64,000 nt of DNA, from assembly GCA_005808665.1 (NCBI GenBank), contig SYLG01000107.1, forward strand, positions 1 to 64,000. The letters are read 5' to 3'. Source of the DNA: Planctomycetia bacterium. GTDB lineage: Bacteria; Planctomycetota; Planctomycetia; Gemmatales; Gemmataceae. Positions 18,921-28,094 of this stretch are shown one piece after another. The notes beneath the pieces are model-generated. The model searched no databases, was not told the origin of the DNA, and saw nothing but the letters and a program-made list of their open reading frames with translations. Position numbers and translations under genes: made by a program. Numbering within the stretch: position 1 is the first letter of the stretch; every line of letters starts with the position of its first letter.

Positions 18921-19838
18921 ATGTTGGGATTTGCGGAGCGTTTGGTGGAGGCGGTTAGGCGCTTCAAAACGCCCTTGTGTGTTGGGATTGATCCGAGGTG
19001 GGACCAAATTCCCTTGGCGGTTCGCCAACCCTTTGGCGGGGCCGTCCCAAACTCCCTGGAGGCTGTTGCCCTCGCCTATGAGACTTTTTGCGGGCGGGTT
19101 TTGGAATTGGTGGCGGGTAAAGTTGGGGTTGTCAAGTTTCAGGTCGCGTTTTTTGAACAGTGTGGCAGCCATGGAATTGCTTGCCTGGAAAGGCTCTTGG
19201 TCAAGGCCAGGGAGTTAGGCTTGTTAAATATTCAGGACGGCAAGCGAAACGATATTGCCAGCACGGCAACCGCCTATGCCGAGGCCGCTTTTGGGGGCCC
19301 CTCATTTGGCGGAAAACGGTTTTTGGTGCATTCCATCGATGCCATTACCGTAAATCCCTATCTCGGTTCTGATGCCGTGGAGCCATTCATCCAGCAGGCA
19401 CGATCTTTCCAAGGGGGAATTTTTATCTTGGTGAGGACAAGTAATCCCGGGGCCGGGCTTTTCCAGGACCTAATGTGCCCGGAAGAAAAGCTCTACCGTC
19501 AGGTGGCCAAACTGGTTGAGTCATTCAATCTGGGTAATTCAGGACCCGCCGGATTTGGTGATGTTGGGGCCGTAGTTGGGGCAACCTATCCCGCAGAACT
19601 TGCCGAATTGCGCCAACTTATGCCAAACACACTTTTCCTTGTGCCAGGTTATGGAGCCCAAGGGGCAAGTGCTTCCGACCTGGCTGGGGCTTTCCGACCG
19701 GATGGCACCGGGGCAGTAATAAATAGTGGCAGGGCAATCACCTTTGCCGCCAAAACGAACCAGCCCGATTGGGAATCCCAGCTGGAAATGGCTTGCGAAA
19801 AAGCAAAAGGGGAACTGGCCGAGGTCTGTCCCCTTTGA
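18921..19838 (+). CDS. pyrF: Orotidine 5'-phosphate decarboxylase (type 2)
   Basis: PyrF makes UMP from OMP in pyrimidine synthesis. At about 305 residues it fits the longer type-2 subfamily. The catalytic region reads NIQDGKRNDIASTATAYA near residue 105, with the Asp-Lys-Asp set; LCVGIDPRW at the start and FLVPGYGAQG near residue 240 are typical of the family. ATG 18921 follows GGAG at 18912-18915. It ends two bases before the converging DJ-1-like gene. Confidence 0.92.
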   Translation: MLGFAERLVEAVRRFKTPLCVGIDPRWDQIPLAVRQPFGGAVPNSLEAVALAYETFCGRVLELVAGKVGVVKFQVAFFEQCGSHGIACLERLLVKARELGLLNIQDGKRNDIASTATAYAEAAFGGPSFGGKRFLVHSIDAITVNPYLGSDAVEPFIQQARSFQGGIFILVRTSNPGAGLFQDLMCPEEKLYRQVAKLVESFNLGNSGPAGFGDVGAVVGATYPAELAELRQLMPNTLFLVPGYGAQGASASDLAGAFRPDGTGAVINSGRAITFAAKTNQPDWESQLEMACEKAKGELAEVCPL

Positions 19839-19840
19839 TC

Positions 19841-20371
19841 CTAGCTATTGCTCAATCCCTGACTGACCGGTTGGTTGCCAAACAGGGTTTGGAACCAGTG
19901 GGACAAATCTTGCCAGGATCGGCAGGAATGGAGGTTTCCCTCAACAACCGAGGGAACATCGACCCAAATGCCCCCGGAAGCACGAATATCATCCCGGATA
20001 GCATGGGGGCAGGCAATCCGCTTGGCATCAATCGCCCCTGCACTCAAAAGCACTTGAACGCCACGACCGATCGAGGCAACCTTCCGACCATCTTCGATTT
20101 GGGTCCTGGCAATGTCGAGAACTTCTTCACGGAGGCGCAATTTTTCCGAGCAAGCCCCACCAGGAATCACCAACCACTCATATTCCGCAGGATTAAGTTC
20201 CCTGATGGGCGAATCGGGATGAACCTGGTAGCCATGAAGCCCCGTGCAAGGGGTCCCCTTGAGCGATGCCAAAACCACCTGGTAGCCCGCTTCCCGAAAC
20301 CGGTGCATGGTGAAAAGGACTTCCATATCCTCAAACCCATCGGTAACAAACATCAAACATTTTGGCTTCAT
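19841..20371 (-). CDS. DJ-1/PfpI-fold protein lacking the catalytic Cys
   Basis: A 176-residue class I glutamine-amidotransferase-like protein of the DJ-1/PfpI family, with the conserved acid in DGFEDME (near residue 14) and VIPGGA near residue 70. At the nucleophile elbow, where the family has I-C-H-G, it reads SIGRGVQ (G102-R103), so both the reactive Cys and the adjacent His are missing. Protease, glyoxalase or amidotransferase chemistry is therefore unlikely and a binding or regulatory role is more plausible. The gene converges on pyrF. Confidence 0.78.
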   Translation of the reverse strand: MKPKCLMFVTDGFEDMEVLFTMHRFREAGYQVVLASLKGTPCTGLHGYQVHPDSPIRELNPAEYEWLVIPGGACSEKLRLREEVLDIARTQIEDGRKVASIGRGVQVLLSAGAIDAKRIACPHAIRDDIRASGGIWVDVPSVVEGNLHSCRSWQDLSHWFQTLFGNQPVSQGLSNS

Positions 20372-20565
20372 AAACTAACGCTCCCTGGGAAGTCCACCCT
20401 GATAACCAACCCCGTTCCCCAAGCCAAGGTCTATTTTATCACCCATCAAGAGGGTATTCACCCTTGCCCAAGGGTTGGCTTTGCCTTTATGCTCAAAGAT
20501 TACCGACCAAATCCTTTCATTCGTAACCATTGGGTTGGGACCCATTCGTCAAGGAAGACCCATTC

Positions 20566-22374
20566 ATGAATTATGACCCCAATAACCCCTTGATTGTCCA
20601 GGGGGACCGGACCGTGTTGGTTGAAGTGGATAATCCCCGGTATGCAGAGGCCCGGGATGCCATTGCCCCCTTTGCAGAAATTGAGAAAAGCCCGGAACAT
20701 ATTCATACCTACCGAATTACCCCATTGTCGCTTTGGAATGCCGCAGCTGCTGGGATCCAAGCGAACGAAATGGCGGCCACTCTCCAAAAGTATTCCAAAT
20801 TCGCTGTCCCAACCAATCTCCTTTCCGACCTTCAGGAACTCGTTAGCCGCTATGGTCGGGTTCGGTTGGAAAGAAATGGTAATGAAATGGATACCTGCCC
20901 AACGGGCCTAAAACTCATTTGCAACGACATCCCCTTGCTTGAGGAGTTGGCTCGCCAACCCAAGGTCAGGGTATACCTTGGGCCCAAAATTGACCGTTCC
21001 AGTTATCAGGTGGACGGAGCCTATCGGGGAGTGCTTAAACAGGCTTTGGTGGCCGTGGGCTATCCCGCCGAGGACCTTGCCGGATACACCGAAGGGGCCC
21101 CACTAGCGGTTTCCCTGCGGGAGCAAACCCTGGGTGGCCTGCCTTTTCAACTCCGGGATTATCAGAAGGACTCCAGCGCCGTTTTTCATGCGGGAGGGGA
21201 TGTTCGGGGCGGGTCCGGGGTTGTTGTTCTCCCTTGTGGGGCGGGCAAAACCATTGTTGGCATCGCTGCCATCGCCCTTGTCGGTCGGAACACCCTGATT
21301 CTAAGTACGGGCATCACTGCGGTTAAACAATGGCGGCGGGAGATCCTGGACAAAACCACTTTGCAAAGTGATGAGGTAAAGGAATATACCGGGGAAAACA
21401 AGGAGATCGGCCCGATCACCATTGCCACCTACCAGATTCTTAGCCATCGAAACGACAAGAATGAAGATTTCCCCCATTTTGATATCTTTGATAAACGGGA
21501 TTGGGGCCTGATCATTTATGATGAGGTCCACCTTTTGCCTGCGCCGGTTTTTCGGATCACCGCCCAAATCCAAGCCAGAAGGCGACTTGGACTTACCGCA
21601 ACACTTGTTCGCGAGGATGGCCGCGAAGGGGATGTCTTCAGCCTGATTGGCCCCAAAAAGTTCGATGTGCCTTGGCGTGACCTTGAATCCAAGGGCTTTA
21701 TTGCTGAAGCGTCCTGTACCGAAGTCAGGGTGGCACTCCCGGACAAGGTGCGCATGGATTATGCGGTCGCAGAACTTCGCCACAAACACCGGATTGCAAG
21801 TGAAAACCCTGCAAAAGAGGACATAGTTGGATTCCTCCTCAACCGCTATCCCGACAAACAAACCCTTATCATTGGCCAATACCTAAGCCAATTAAGGAGC
21901 CTGGCGGAACGATTCAAGATTCCCCTTATCACCGGGGCAACTCCCAACTTTGAACGGGAGGAACTTTTCCATGCGTTCCGGGCGGGTACAGTAAGCCAAA
22001 TCATCCTCAGCCGTGTTGGAAACTTTGCCATCGACTTGCCGGATGCCTCGGTTCTCATCCAGGTTTCCGGTTCCTTTGGATCAAGGCAGGAGGAGGCCCA
22101 GCGATTGGGGCGAGTCCTCCGGCCCAAATCCGCCGGGGAGATGGCCCATTTTTACTCCGTCGTCAGTCGTGACACCCGGGAACAGGATTTTGCCCATCAT
22201 CGACAACTTTTCCTCACGGAACAAGGCTACAGCTACCAGATTGCCGACGGGGCGGACATGGGAGCGAATTATACCTCCCGTATTGACGGGGACCTGATTA
22301 CCAATTTATCCCCTGGCACCGATCCCATGGAATGGGACCCGGAAGACGGATTGGTGGACGACCAGATCGGTTGA
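20566..22374 (+). CDS. XPB/Rad25-type DNA helicase
   Basis: A superfamily 2 helicase of the XPB type (about 602 residues). The N-terminal ~200 residues include the helicase-associated domain; Walker A is PCGAGKT near residue 225, Walker B is YDEVH, and the XPB-specific RED motif is present in TATLVREDGRE. Motifs V-VI read NFAIDLPDASVLIQVSG and QEEAQRLGRVLRP. ATG 20566 is preferred over TTG 20530 because AGGAAG lies upstream. It leads a three-gene operon with a small protein and a helicase-associated protein, an arrangement that resembles the XPB/Rv0862c pair of actinobacteria. A role in DNA repair or transcription-linked DNA opening is inferred from the family. Confidence 0.9.
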   Translation: MNYDPNNPLIVQGDRTVLVEVDNPRYAEARDAIAPFAEIEKSPEHIHTYRITPLSLWNAAAAGIQANEMAATLQKYSKFAVPTNLLSDLQELVSRYGRVRLERNGNEMDTCPTGLKLICNDIPLLEELARQPKVRVYLGPKIDRSSYQVDGAYRGVLKQALVAVGYPAEDLAGYTEGAPLAVSLREQTLGGLPFQLRDYQKDSSAVFHAGGDVRGGSGVVVLPCGAGKTIVGIAAIALVGRNTLILSTGITAVKQWRREILDKTTLQSDEVKEYTGENKEIGPITIATYQILSHRNDKNEDFPHFDIFDKRDWGLIIYDEVHLLPAPVFRITAQIQARRRLGLTATLVREDGREGDVFSLIGPKKFDVPWRDLESKGFIAEASCTEVRVALPDKVRMDYAVAELRHKHRIASENPAKEDIVGFLLNRYPDKQTLIIGQYLSQLRSLAERFKIPLITGATPNFEREELFHAFRAGTVSQIILSRVGNFAIDLPDASVLIQVSGSFGSRQEEAQRLGRVLRPKSAGEMAHFYSVVSRDTREQDFAHHRQLFLTEQGYSYQIADGADMGANYTSRIDGDLITNLSPGTDPMEWDPEDGLVDDQIG

Positions 22375-22414
22375 ACGGTTGTTTGCTTGAAATGATTTGG
22401 GAGCTTGGAATAAA

Positions 22415-22651
22415 ATGGACCCCGGACAGTCGAGAATTCCAGTCAAAGTTCATCGCAGGGTATGCATCCTAAGGTCCGATGATGCCACCATCATTGAAGA
22501 AGTCTTGTCCAGGAAAAAACTCCAGAATGAAATTGCCGGAAGGTTGACTCCCTCTTCCATACTCATTCGGCCGGGCCGGACGGAACCCATCATTGCAGAA
22601 CTTCTCAAACTAGGTCATACACCCAAAATCATTCAGCGTCCTCCACTATGA
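22415..22651 (+). CDS. Small protein of the XPB cassette, similar to the partner's C-terminus
   Basis: A 78-residue protein between the helicase and its partner gene, whose stop overlaps the next start (ATGA, 22648-22651). I do not know the family. Its C-terminal part (RLTPSSILIRPGRTEPIIAE, then LLKLGH) has the same layout as the last ~30 residues of the following protein (R-x-x-P-x-x-I-x-I-x-P-x-R, then LL-x-x-LG), so it may be a stand-alone copy of that strand-helix unit. The start is ATG 22415; TTG 22397 would add six residues. Confidence 0.65.
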   Translation: MDPGQSRIPVKVHRRVCILRSDDATIIEEVLSRKKLQNEIAGRLTPSSILIRPGRTEPIIAELLKLGHTPKIIQRPPL

Positions 22652-24945
22652 CACCAAACTCACAGTCCCTTATTACGAATTGGCCAATATGCGTGGCCGA
22701 GGCGTTTGACCGTTATGGAGATGACCTCGTTGAGGTGGTTTCCACCAATCTTTTAAAGCCAAGGGCTAAACTGACACGGGAAATCACCAAGGAAAAAGCA
22801 TTAGAGATTTTTTCGAACCCGGTTATCCTCGATAGACGCATCCTGGGTTTGGAGACCTCCGCACAAATGTTACTTGAGGTGGCGGCAAAATCCCAAAAAA
22901 CGGTCTGGTTTATGGGAAATTTGATCGAAATCGCCCTCGCCCTTGGCTGGAAAGATGGGGTTGCCACCGTCGTCAATCTGCTCGAATCAGGTTTGGCTTA
23001 CCCGGTTTTTAAAACTACCGAAATCCTGAACCCGGCCCAGGATCCCTTTGAGGCTTTGGATCCAAAGCCAGCTCAGTCTCCTGTTATTTCTCCCCATCGC
23101 CAAACCTCAAACAAGTACCAAAGTTTTTTGCATTGGGTTGCCAGTCCAGGAATCCTGGGCCACACCATTTTTATTGTGCCCAATGCCCTTCAACGCATGA
23201 TTGGTCGGGAACCCGGCCTTCCCGACATCTCCCAATTTCCAAAGGCAAAAGCACCTGGCCTTGCCAAGGATGACACGGTCCCGCCCGACGAGGGCGATTC
23301 CAACCCGGAAAATCCCACTCCTGTTCCCATGTTTCCGGGCATTGTTACGGATGGCTGTGAATGGTTCATTCGCATATCGCTTTTATGGCAAAAAACACTG
23401 AAGAATCCGCTCCGTCTGACCCAAGCTGGGGAATACTTCAAAAAGGACCAGGACCGGCTGGAGGATCCCCAACTTGTCAGCCCGCCTTCTGATTGCCCGG
23501 TGACGGTTCCCGATTTGGGATATTGGATTGCTCAAATGGCCGAAGGCGTCGGCGTATTTGAACGGGTCGACATTGAAGTCCATGCCCGAAGTTTTCCAGA
23601 ATCCTGGGAAAAGGGTAAAACAGGGGCACTAAGGGCCTTGCTCCAATGCTCTTTTGATCCCTCCTCCTGGACCCCCCAGGACGGTTGGAAACCCCAGGTG
23701 CAAGGCGATTCCTACGATCCGTTTCCCTCTGCCCTTGCCATCGCCTGGGCCTTTTTGGGGACCATGAAGCCCAATGCCTGGATTCCGTCCGCGGTTATCG
23801 AAGCATGGATCCTTCGAAATCATCCAGGGTGGTCAGGTGCCGGGGTCCGCCCCTCACGGAAGAAACCCTTTTTGGAAACCTGGTTGGCGGGTATCGTTTG
23901 GCCTATGGGTTTGGTGGAGATGGCCAAAGGGAAGGAGGGGCAACTCCTTTTTCGCCTTTCCGAATTGGGATGGTTAGTCCTTTCCGGTGCCATGGGAGAT
24001 CCGGAAACGAGAGTTGTACCCAAAATGCTCCTCATCCAGCCCAACTTGGAAATCATGGCGTTTCGCCAAGGCCTTGACCCCTCCATTATCGCCAAACTTT
24101 CCATGATTGGACTCTGGAAGGCATTTGGGCCCGCATGTGTTCTCCAACTTACCCCAGACTCGGTTTACCGAGCCTTGGAGCTTGGCGAATCTTTCGAATC
24201 GGTGAGGAATTTTTTGGATGGGCATTCCACCCGCCCCGTTCCTCAAACAATCATCGACCAGGTAGGCTCGTGGGCCTCCAAACGCGAAAGGGTGGTCATC
24301 CATTCCTCTGCCATGGTGCTGGAGTTTACCTCGGGACCCGACCTTGAGGAGGCTCTTGGCCGCGGGTTAATGGCGGTCCGTTTGGGCGAACGACACGCTC
24401 TGGTGGATAATGAGGAATCCGTCGATTTTCGGATGTTTCGCCTTTCGGGCAGTCGGGATTACCGCATTACTCCCGAGCCCTGCATAAGGGTTGGACCAGA
24501 TGGACTGGAGCTATTTGTCGAGGAATCCAAATCCGACCTCCTTTTGGAAACGGAAATTCCGGTAATTTCTGACCCCTTGCCTGGAAAAAACGGGGCCATT
24601 TCCAACCGCTTTCGCATCACACCCGGTTCCATGGGGCGAATCCGGGAACGGGGCTGGACCTTGGAAACTTTGGACCATTGGTTTCGCCTTCGGACAGGAG
24701 AAGCTCCCAAGCCGGCGGTGAAGCTCTTTTTCCTGGCCAGGGCAAGGAAACCGATCGAGGTGATTCCAAGCATCCTTTTTCAGGCCGAAGACGAGGAAAC
24801 CACCGATGGACTTTGGCTTTGGCAAGAGTTCAAGGCGGTCGCTCTCGAACGGGTGGGGCCCCGTACCATTTCCATTCATCCCGATCGGGTGGGTCAGGCC
24901 AAGGAACTTTTGCAATCCCTGGGATTGAAATGGACAGGATATTAA
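22648..24945 (+). CDS. Helicase-associated (XPB/Ssl2 C-terminal-like) domain protein
   Basis: A large (765 residues) protein without Walker motifs. The order of a winged-helix-like N-terminal part (LTREITKEKALEIFSNPVI), a long alpha-helical middle and a C-terminal Helicase_C_3-like portion (MLLIQPNLEIMAF near residue 465, VVIHSSAMVLEF near 550, then ALVDNEESVDF) matches the helicase-conserved-C-terminal family that partners XPB helicases in actinobacteria and planctomycetes. It probably forms a complex with the upstream helicase. A terminator hairpin follows 31 bp after the stop. Confidence 0.75.
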   Translation: MTPNSQSLITNWPICVAEAFDRYGDDLVEVVSTNLLKPRAKLTREITKEKALEIFSNPVILDRRILGLETSAQMLLEVAAKSQKTVWFMGNLIEIALALGWKDGVATVVNLLESGLAYPVFKTTEILNPAQDPFEALDPKPAQSPVISPHRQTSNKYQSFLHWVASPGILGHTIFIVPNALQRMIGREPGLPDISQFPKAKAPGLAKDDTVPPDEGDSNPENPTPVPMFPGIVTDGCEWFIRISLLWQKTLKNPLRLTQAGEYFKKDQDRLEDPQLVSPPSDCPVTVPDLGYWIAQMAEGVGVFERVDIEVHARSFPESWEKGKTGALRALLQCSFDPSSWTPQDGWKPQVQGDSYDPFPSALAIAWAFLGTMKPNAWIPSAVIEAWILRNHPGWSGAGVRPSRKKPFLETWLAGIVWPMGLVEMAKGKEGQLLFRLSELGWLVLSGAMGDPETRVVPKMLLIQPNLEIMAFRQGLDPSIIAKLSMIGLWKAFGPACVLQLTPDSVYRALELGESFESVRNFLDGHSTRPVPQTIIDQVGSWASKRERVVIHSSAMVLEFTSGPDLEEALGRGLMAVRLGERHALVDNEESVDFRMFRLSGSRDYRITPEPCIRVGPDGLELFVEESKSDLLLETEIPVISDPLPGKNGAISNRFRITPGSMGRIRERGWTLETLDHWFRLRTGEAPKPAVKLFFLARARKPIEVIPSILFQAEDEETTDGLWLWQEFKAVALERVGPRTISIHPDRVGQAKELLQSLGLKWTGY

Positions 24946-24975
24946 GGTGGTTGGAGACGGATCAAAACGAAAACA

Positions 24976-25012
24976 GAAAAGCCCAGTGGGTTGAACCACC
25001 GGGCTTTTCATG
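24976..25012. terminator. Bidirectional terminator between the XPB cassette and tRNA-Glu
   Basis: AAAAGCCC-A-GTGG, loop GTTGAA, CCAC-C-GGGCTTTT forms a strong stem with A and T tracts on both sides, so it can end the plus-strand helicase operon and the minus-strand tRNA-Glu transcript. Confidence 0.8.
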
Positions 25013-25023
25013 CGGCTAAGCAA

Positions 25024-25096
25024 TGACCCTATCGGGATTCGAACCCGAGTCTTAGCCTTGAGAGGGCTATGTCCTAGGCCTCTAGACGATAGGGCC
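25024..25096 (-). tRNA. tRNA-Glu (anticodon CTC)
   Basis: Read on the minus strand the 73 bases fold as a tRNA: acceptor GGCCCTA / TAGGGTC, D-arm GTCT...GGAC, anticodon stem TAGCC/GGCTA around loop CTCTCAA with anticodon CTC, and T-arm TCGGG-TTCGAAT-CCCGA. The discriminator base is A and CCA is not encoded. Confidence 0.95.
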
Positions 25097-25993
25097 ATGT
25101 ACAAGGGATACTTTACGGTTGGATTCGGGGTTGTCAAGAATTCTTGTCAGGCGGTCCGCTAGGGATCCCGATCGGTCGGATGGTACCCGCTTGCGGGTAG
25201 GGAAAGGGACCGTTACAGGTGGATTCCAGGCGAAAGAATAAACCGATTGAAGGGAAGGCCTTGATTTTCAACCATGTTAGGATCCTGATGCCGAACCAAT
25301 TTGCAGAATTGATAGTCAGCGGCCCCGAAACGAATGATTGGTGTTACGGAAGTTTGGAAAAGGAGGCTAAAAGTTCCTGCAAATTCCAAAGGATTTTGGA
25401 GACCCCCAAAGTGGTTTTTGCCCAAGGGTAATAGGGGTGTTCATCCAGGAGGCCCAACAGGGTGGGAAGTTTTTTGATCGGGTCCCCCATTTCATCCTGA
25501 GCCGCAAAGGGACCGCCAAGGAATTGGGGAAACGGTAAGGGGCCATTGGGGCATCGAAAAAAAATTGCATTGGCAGTTGGATGTTTCGTACAAGGAGGAC
25601 AAATGTCGGCTCCGAATGAGCTATGCAGATGCACACTTTGCCTTCCTCAGACGACTTACTTTGACCATGCTCAAAGCCAATAAAACCGCCAAGGTAGGTA
25701 TTAAGAATAAAAGGCTAAAAGCAGGGTGGGATTTGAAGTTTTGCGAACCGATCCTTACAGGATAAGGACTTATGACGCGTAAGCCCTGTTCAGAACCACT
25801 TCTGAACCACTCTTTGATCGCATATTACCGCCTGTCGCTCAACCAAAAACAGTTTATCAACAGGAGGCCTTTCACAATGGGTAAATCAGGGCGCATCTTT
25901 TTTTTGAAGCCGGGAATTACTGGTATTTTACAACACCCAAAAAAAATCGTTCGACCTCAAATTCAAAGTGTTTGATGTTTTTGCAAGAAAGTA
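25097..25993. other. Gene-poor stretch beside the Rhs locus
   Basis: No gene can be supported here. A minus-strand frame (25344-25634) has a damaged zinc-ribbon look (ICPPCTK, then RCPNGPLP with the last Cys missing), so it may be a gene remnant, but it has no convincing start. Other frames look like chance. The position downstream of a decayed toxin locus suggests accessory debris. Confidence 0.4.
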
Positions 25994-26293
25994 CTATTTG
26001 TCTTTGGCCTTTTCTTCAAAATAATGCACTGAGTCCGTTGTTTTAAAACGGAACCGATCACGAAAATCTTCATAGCAATCCTTGCATACCCAATGTTTTT
26101 TATTTTCAGTAACAAATCCATCAGGAAAACAGCCTTCCCCTTGATCTGCACAGAATTTGACCAAACAAAATTCGCAATGATCGTGGTCCCAATCAATTCG
26201 AGGTGGTTCGTATTTGCGAAATTCGAATGATGCGCCAAATAGATATTTATCCTGCCCCATAAGGCGCCAATCCTCGTCTCCTGAAACTTTCAT
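25994..26293 (-). CDS. Zn-binding immunity-like protein of the Rhs toxin
   Basis: A 99-residue protein that starts within the stop of the toxin frame (ATGA, 26290-26293) and has its own ribosome-binding site (GAGGGG). It has two cysteine pairs typical of a zinc ribbon, DHDHCEFCLVKFC and HWVCKDCYEDF. Proteins of this pattern follow Rhs or other polymorphic toxin tips in many bacteria and are believed to neutralise the toxin; this is an inference from position and family pattern. The gene looks intact, unlike its toxin partner. Confidence 0.72.
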   Translation of the reverse strand: MKVSGDEDWRLMGQDKYLFGASFEFRKYEPPRIDWDHDHCEFCLVKFCADQGEGCFPDGFVTENKKHWVCKDCYEDFRDRFRFKTTDSVHYFEEKAKDK

Positions 26294-27822
26294 TGAATTC
26301 CCCTCTGTTCAATTTTTCCACCAGGGAGCAGTCTCCAATAATTTCCGTCGGCGTCTCGCCAATCCCAATGTGAACCAACTTTGCCACCATGCCCCAAATC
26401 CGGGTGAAGTGTTTCGCCGGTTTTGGGATTGAACCAGGCTCCTTTATCCCCGCCTGCTGGTTCGCCAGGTTTTCCTCGCCATACCCAATCCGAACCTGGG
26501 GAATTAGCGGGATTATTCGGAACGCTTGGAACAGAATACTTTGGAAGATTACCACTATTAGGAGTGCTACTTGGTTGTCCATTTGGAACATTTTTGGCTT
26601 GATTACCCGAGCCTTTTTCCTTTGGGACACTTGGTTTTTTCTTGATAATCGTTTGGCCAACCACTCCCACAACTACCCCACCAGTATCCACCACACCACC
26701 GACAATTCTTCCTGTAAACCCACCCGCAGCAACCCCGGTTACCTTTTCAACTGAATTCGGGAGAGGAATCACCGTTTCTCCCGGTTGGGTTGGGGCTTGA
26801 GCAGGAGGAGGATCTGCTAGTAGCCAACCAAGTGCCATCCCTCCAACGATTAATAAAGGCCATATTTCCCCATTAGGATCTACCCGATGCCCGGGTCCAT
26901 TACCCTAATATCGATATAGGTTCACATCCCCTGCTTCAATCCCCAACGGATCATTGGTCAACCATCGTCCCAAGGTCTGACTATAAACCCGATTTCGGAA
27001 CTCGTAATTCCCTCCAGCGATTATCTCGCCTCCCTGATGGAGGAAGACCCAGTCCTTGGCACTTGAGTTGATAACAGATCCGGAACCATCCCGAAAGGTT
27101 ACCACCCCAAAGGGCGTGTAGGTGTCTCGCTCCACCACGGTTCCGCTTATGTTCACCAACCCTGTCGTGTTCCAGTTGGCGTCCTGAAGGGGATAAATTC
27201 TTTCATCCATCGTCCCGTTGCTGTCCGTATCCCGGTTCCGGGTCACCAAACCATCCAAATAAGCCGGACTCCATACATACCGGTTCAGGGTATTGGACCC
27301 ATTCTTATCCTCGAACACCTGCCATTCATTTGCGCCAAATATCTTGTCAATCAGTCCAGCACTGGTGGTCACCTGGACCTTGCGATTTAGCCCATCAAAG
27401 GCATTGGTGGCTATTTCCGTGTTCGAGGAGTTCTTGATTTTCGCTTGCCGGTTCCAGGCATCCCACACGAACCGGTTATCGTTCTCATCCTTGGTCTGGT
27501 TGCCATTGTTGTCATAAGTCGGCGTTATCGCCCCGCTGACACTGGTAATTTCGTTTTGCCTGTTCGCGCCCCGGGTCTGGGTCGTGCTGTTGGTCGTCAC
27601 CGAATCCCAGTTACCCACCGCATCATAATCCCAACTTTGGGCATTGGAGGGCATGGGGCAAATGGGCGGCCGATTGAAATGAGAATCAAAACAGGGTTTG
27701 CAATTTGGGTAATTTGATGAACGGTTAGAAAAAATGGTGGAAGGCATTCGCCAAGGCTTGGTGGCCCAAGGCGCAACACTTACGGATCGTTTGGTTTGAC
27801 AAAGGCTTGCGGTTCTGGCCAT
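26290..27822 (-). pseudogene. Rhs core and type-37-like toxin tip interrupted by an amber codon
   Basis: The frame carries the Rhs repeat-associated core: SWDYDAVGNWDSVTT near 27640, FVWDAWNRQAKI, then RNRVYSQTLGRWLTNDPLG and GDVNLYRY. TAG at 26905-26907 follows, and the same frame goes on with GNGPGHRVDPNG, the hallmark Rhs boundary motif, so the stop is a single in-frame nonsense codon. After a proline-rich linker the last ~65 residues (GSDWVWRG ... GAWFNPKTGETLHPDLGH ... HWDWRDADGNYWRLLPGG) resemble polymorphic toxin type 37. The first ~58 residues from 27822 do not look Rhs-like and may be out-of-frame debris. The protein would lack the large Rhs shell, so it is a remnant; the toxin tip could in principle be made only by read-through. 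Confidence 0.72.
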
Positions 27823-27857
27823 GAACTTATCAGCAGGGGGTTAGGAATCTGGTAATC

Positions 27858-28094
27858 TTACCCAATTCGCATATTAAATGTAAACGGGAAAACCAATCGC
27901 CAGTAGTTGTCGAGGATTTTTTTCCAGGGACGGGACAACAGCAGGGGAGCCAACGGCAAAAAGATGGGTTGCGAGAGAAAGCGATCCTCAAGGGGATCCA
28001 ATCGGGGAGTAAAGGGAGCGGAAACAGGATTTAGTTGCTTGAACCAAAGTGAAAGAAGACGCTTGAGACGGGAAATAAGGGGGTGAATGAACAC
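27858..28094 (-). pseudogene. Exported N-terminus of the Rhs protein (LEDR leader), detached
   Basis: A ~78-residue frame starts near GTG 28094 (or TTG 28112) with RLKRLLSLWFKQL and the motif RLDPLEDRFL, which is the leader motif at the start of many giant planctomycete surface proteins, followed by a hydrophobic stretch (FLPLAPLLL). It stops at 27858, about 220 bp before Rhs-core homology begins. The simplest reading is that most of the original Rhs gene was deleted between the two pieces. The sequence 28095-28380 upstream holds the likely promoter area and no other gene I can support. Confidence 0.55.

Noticed and set aside
19769-20569. 266-residue plus-strand frame
   Set aside because: It lies on the antisense of the DJ-1-like gene, which has clear family motifs, and shows no domain itself.
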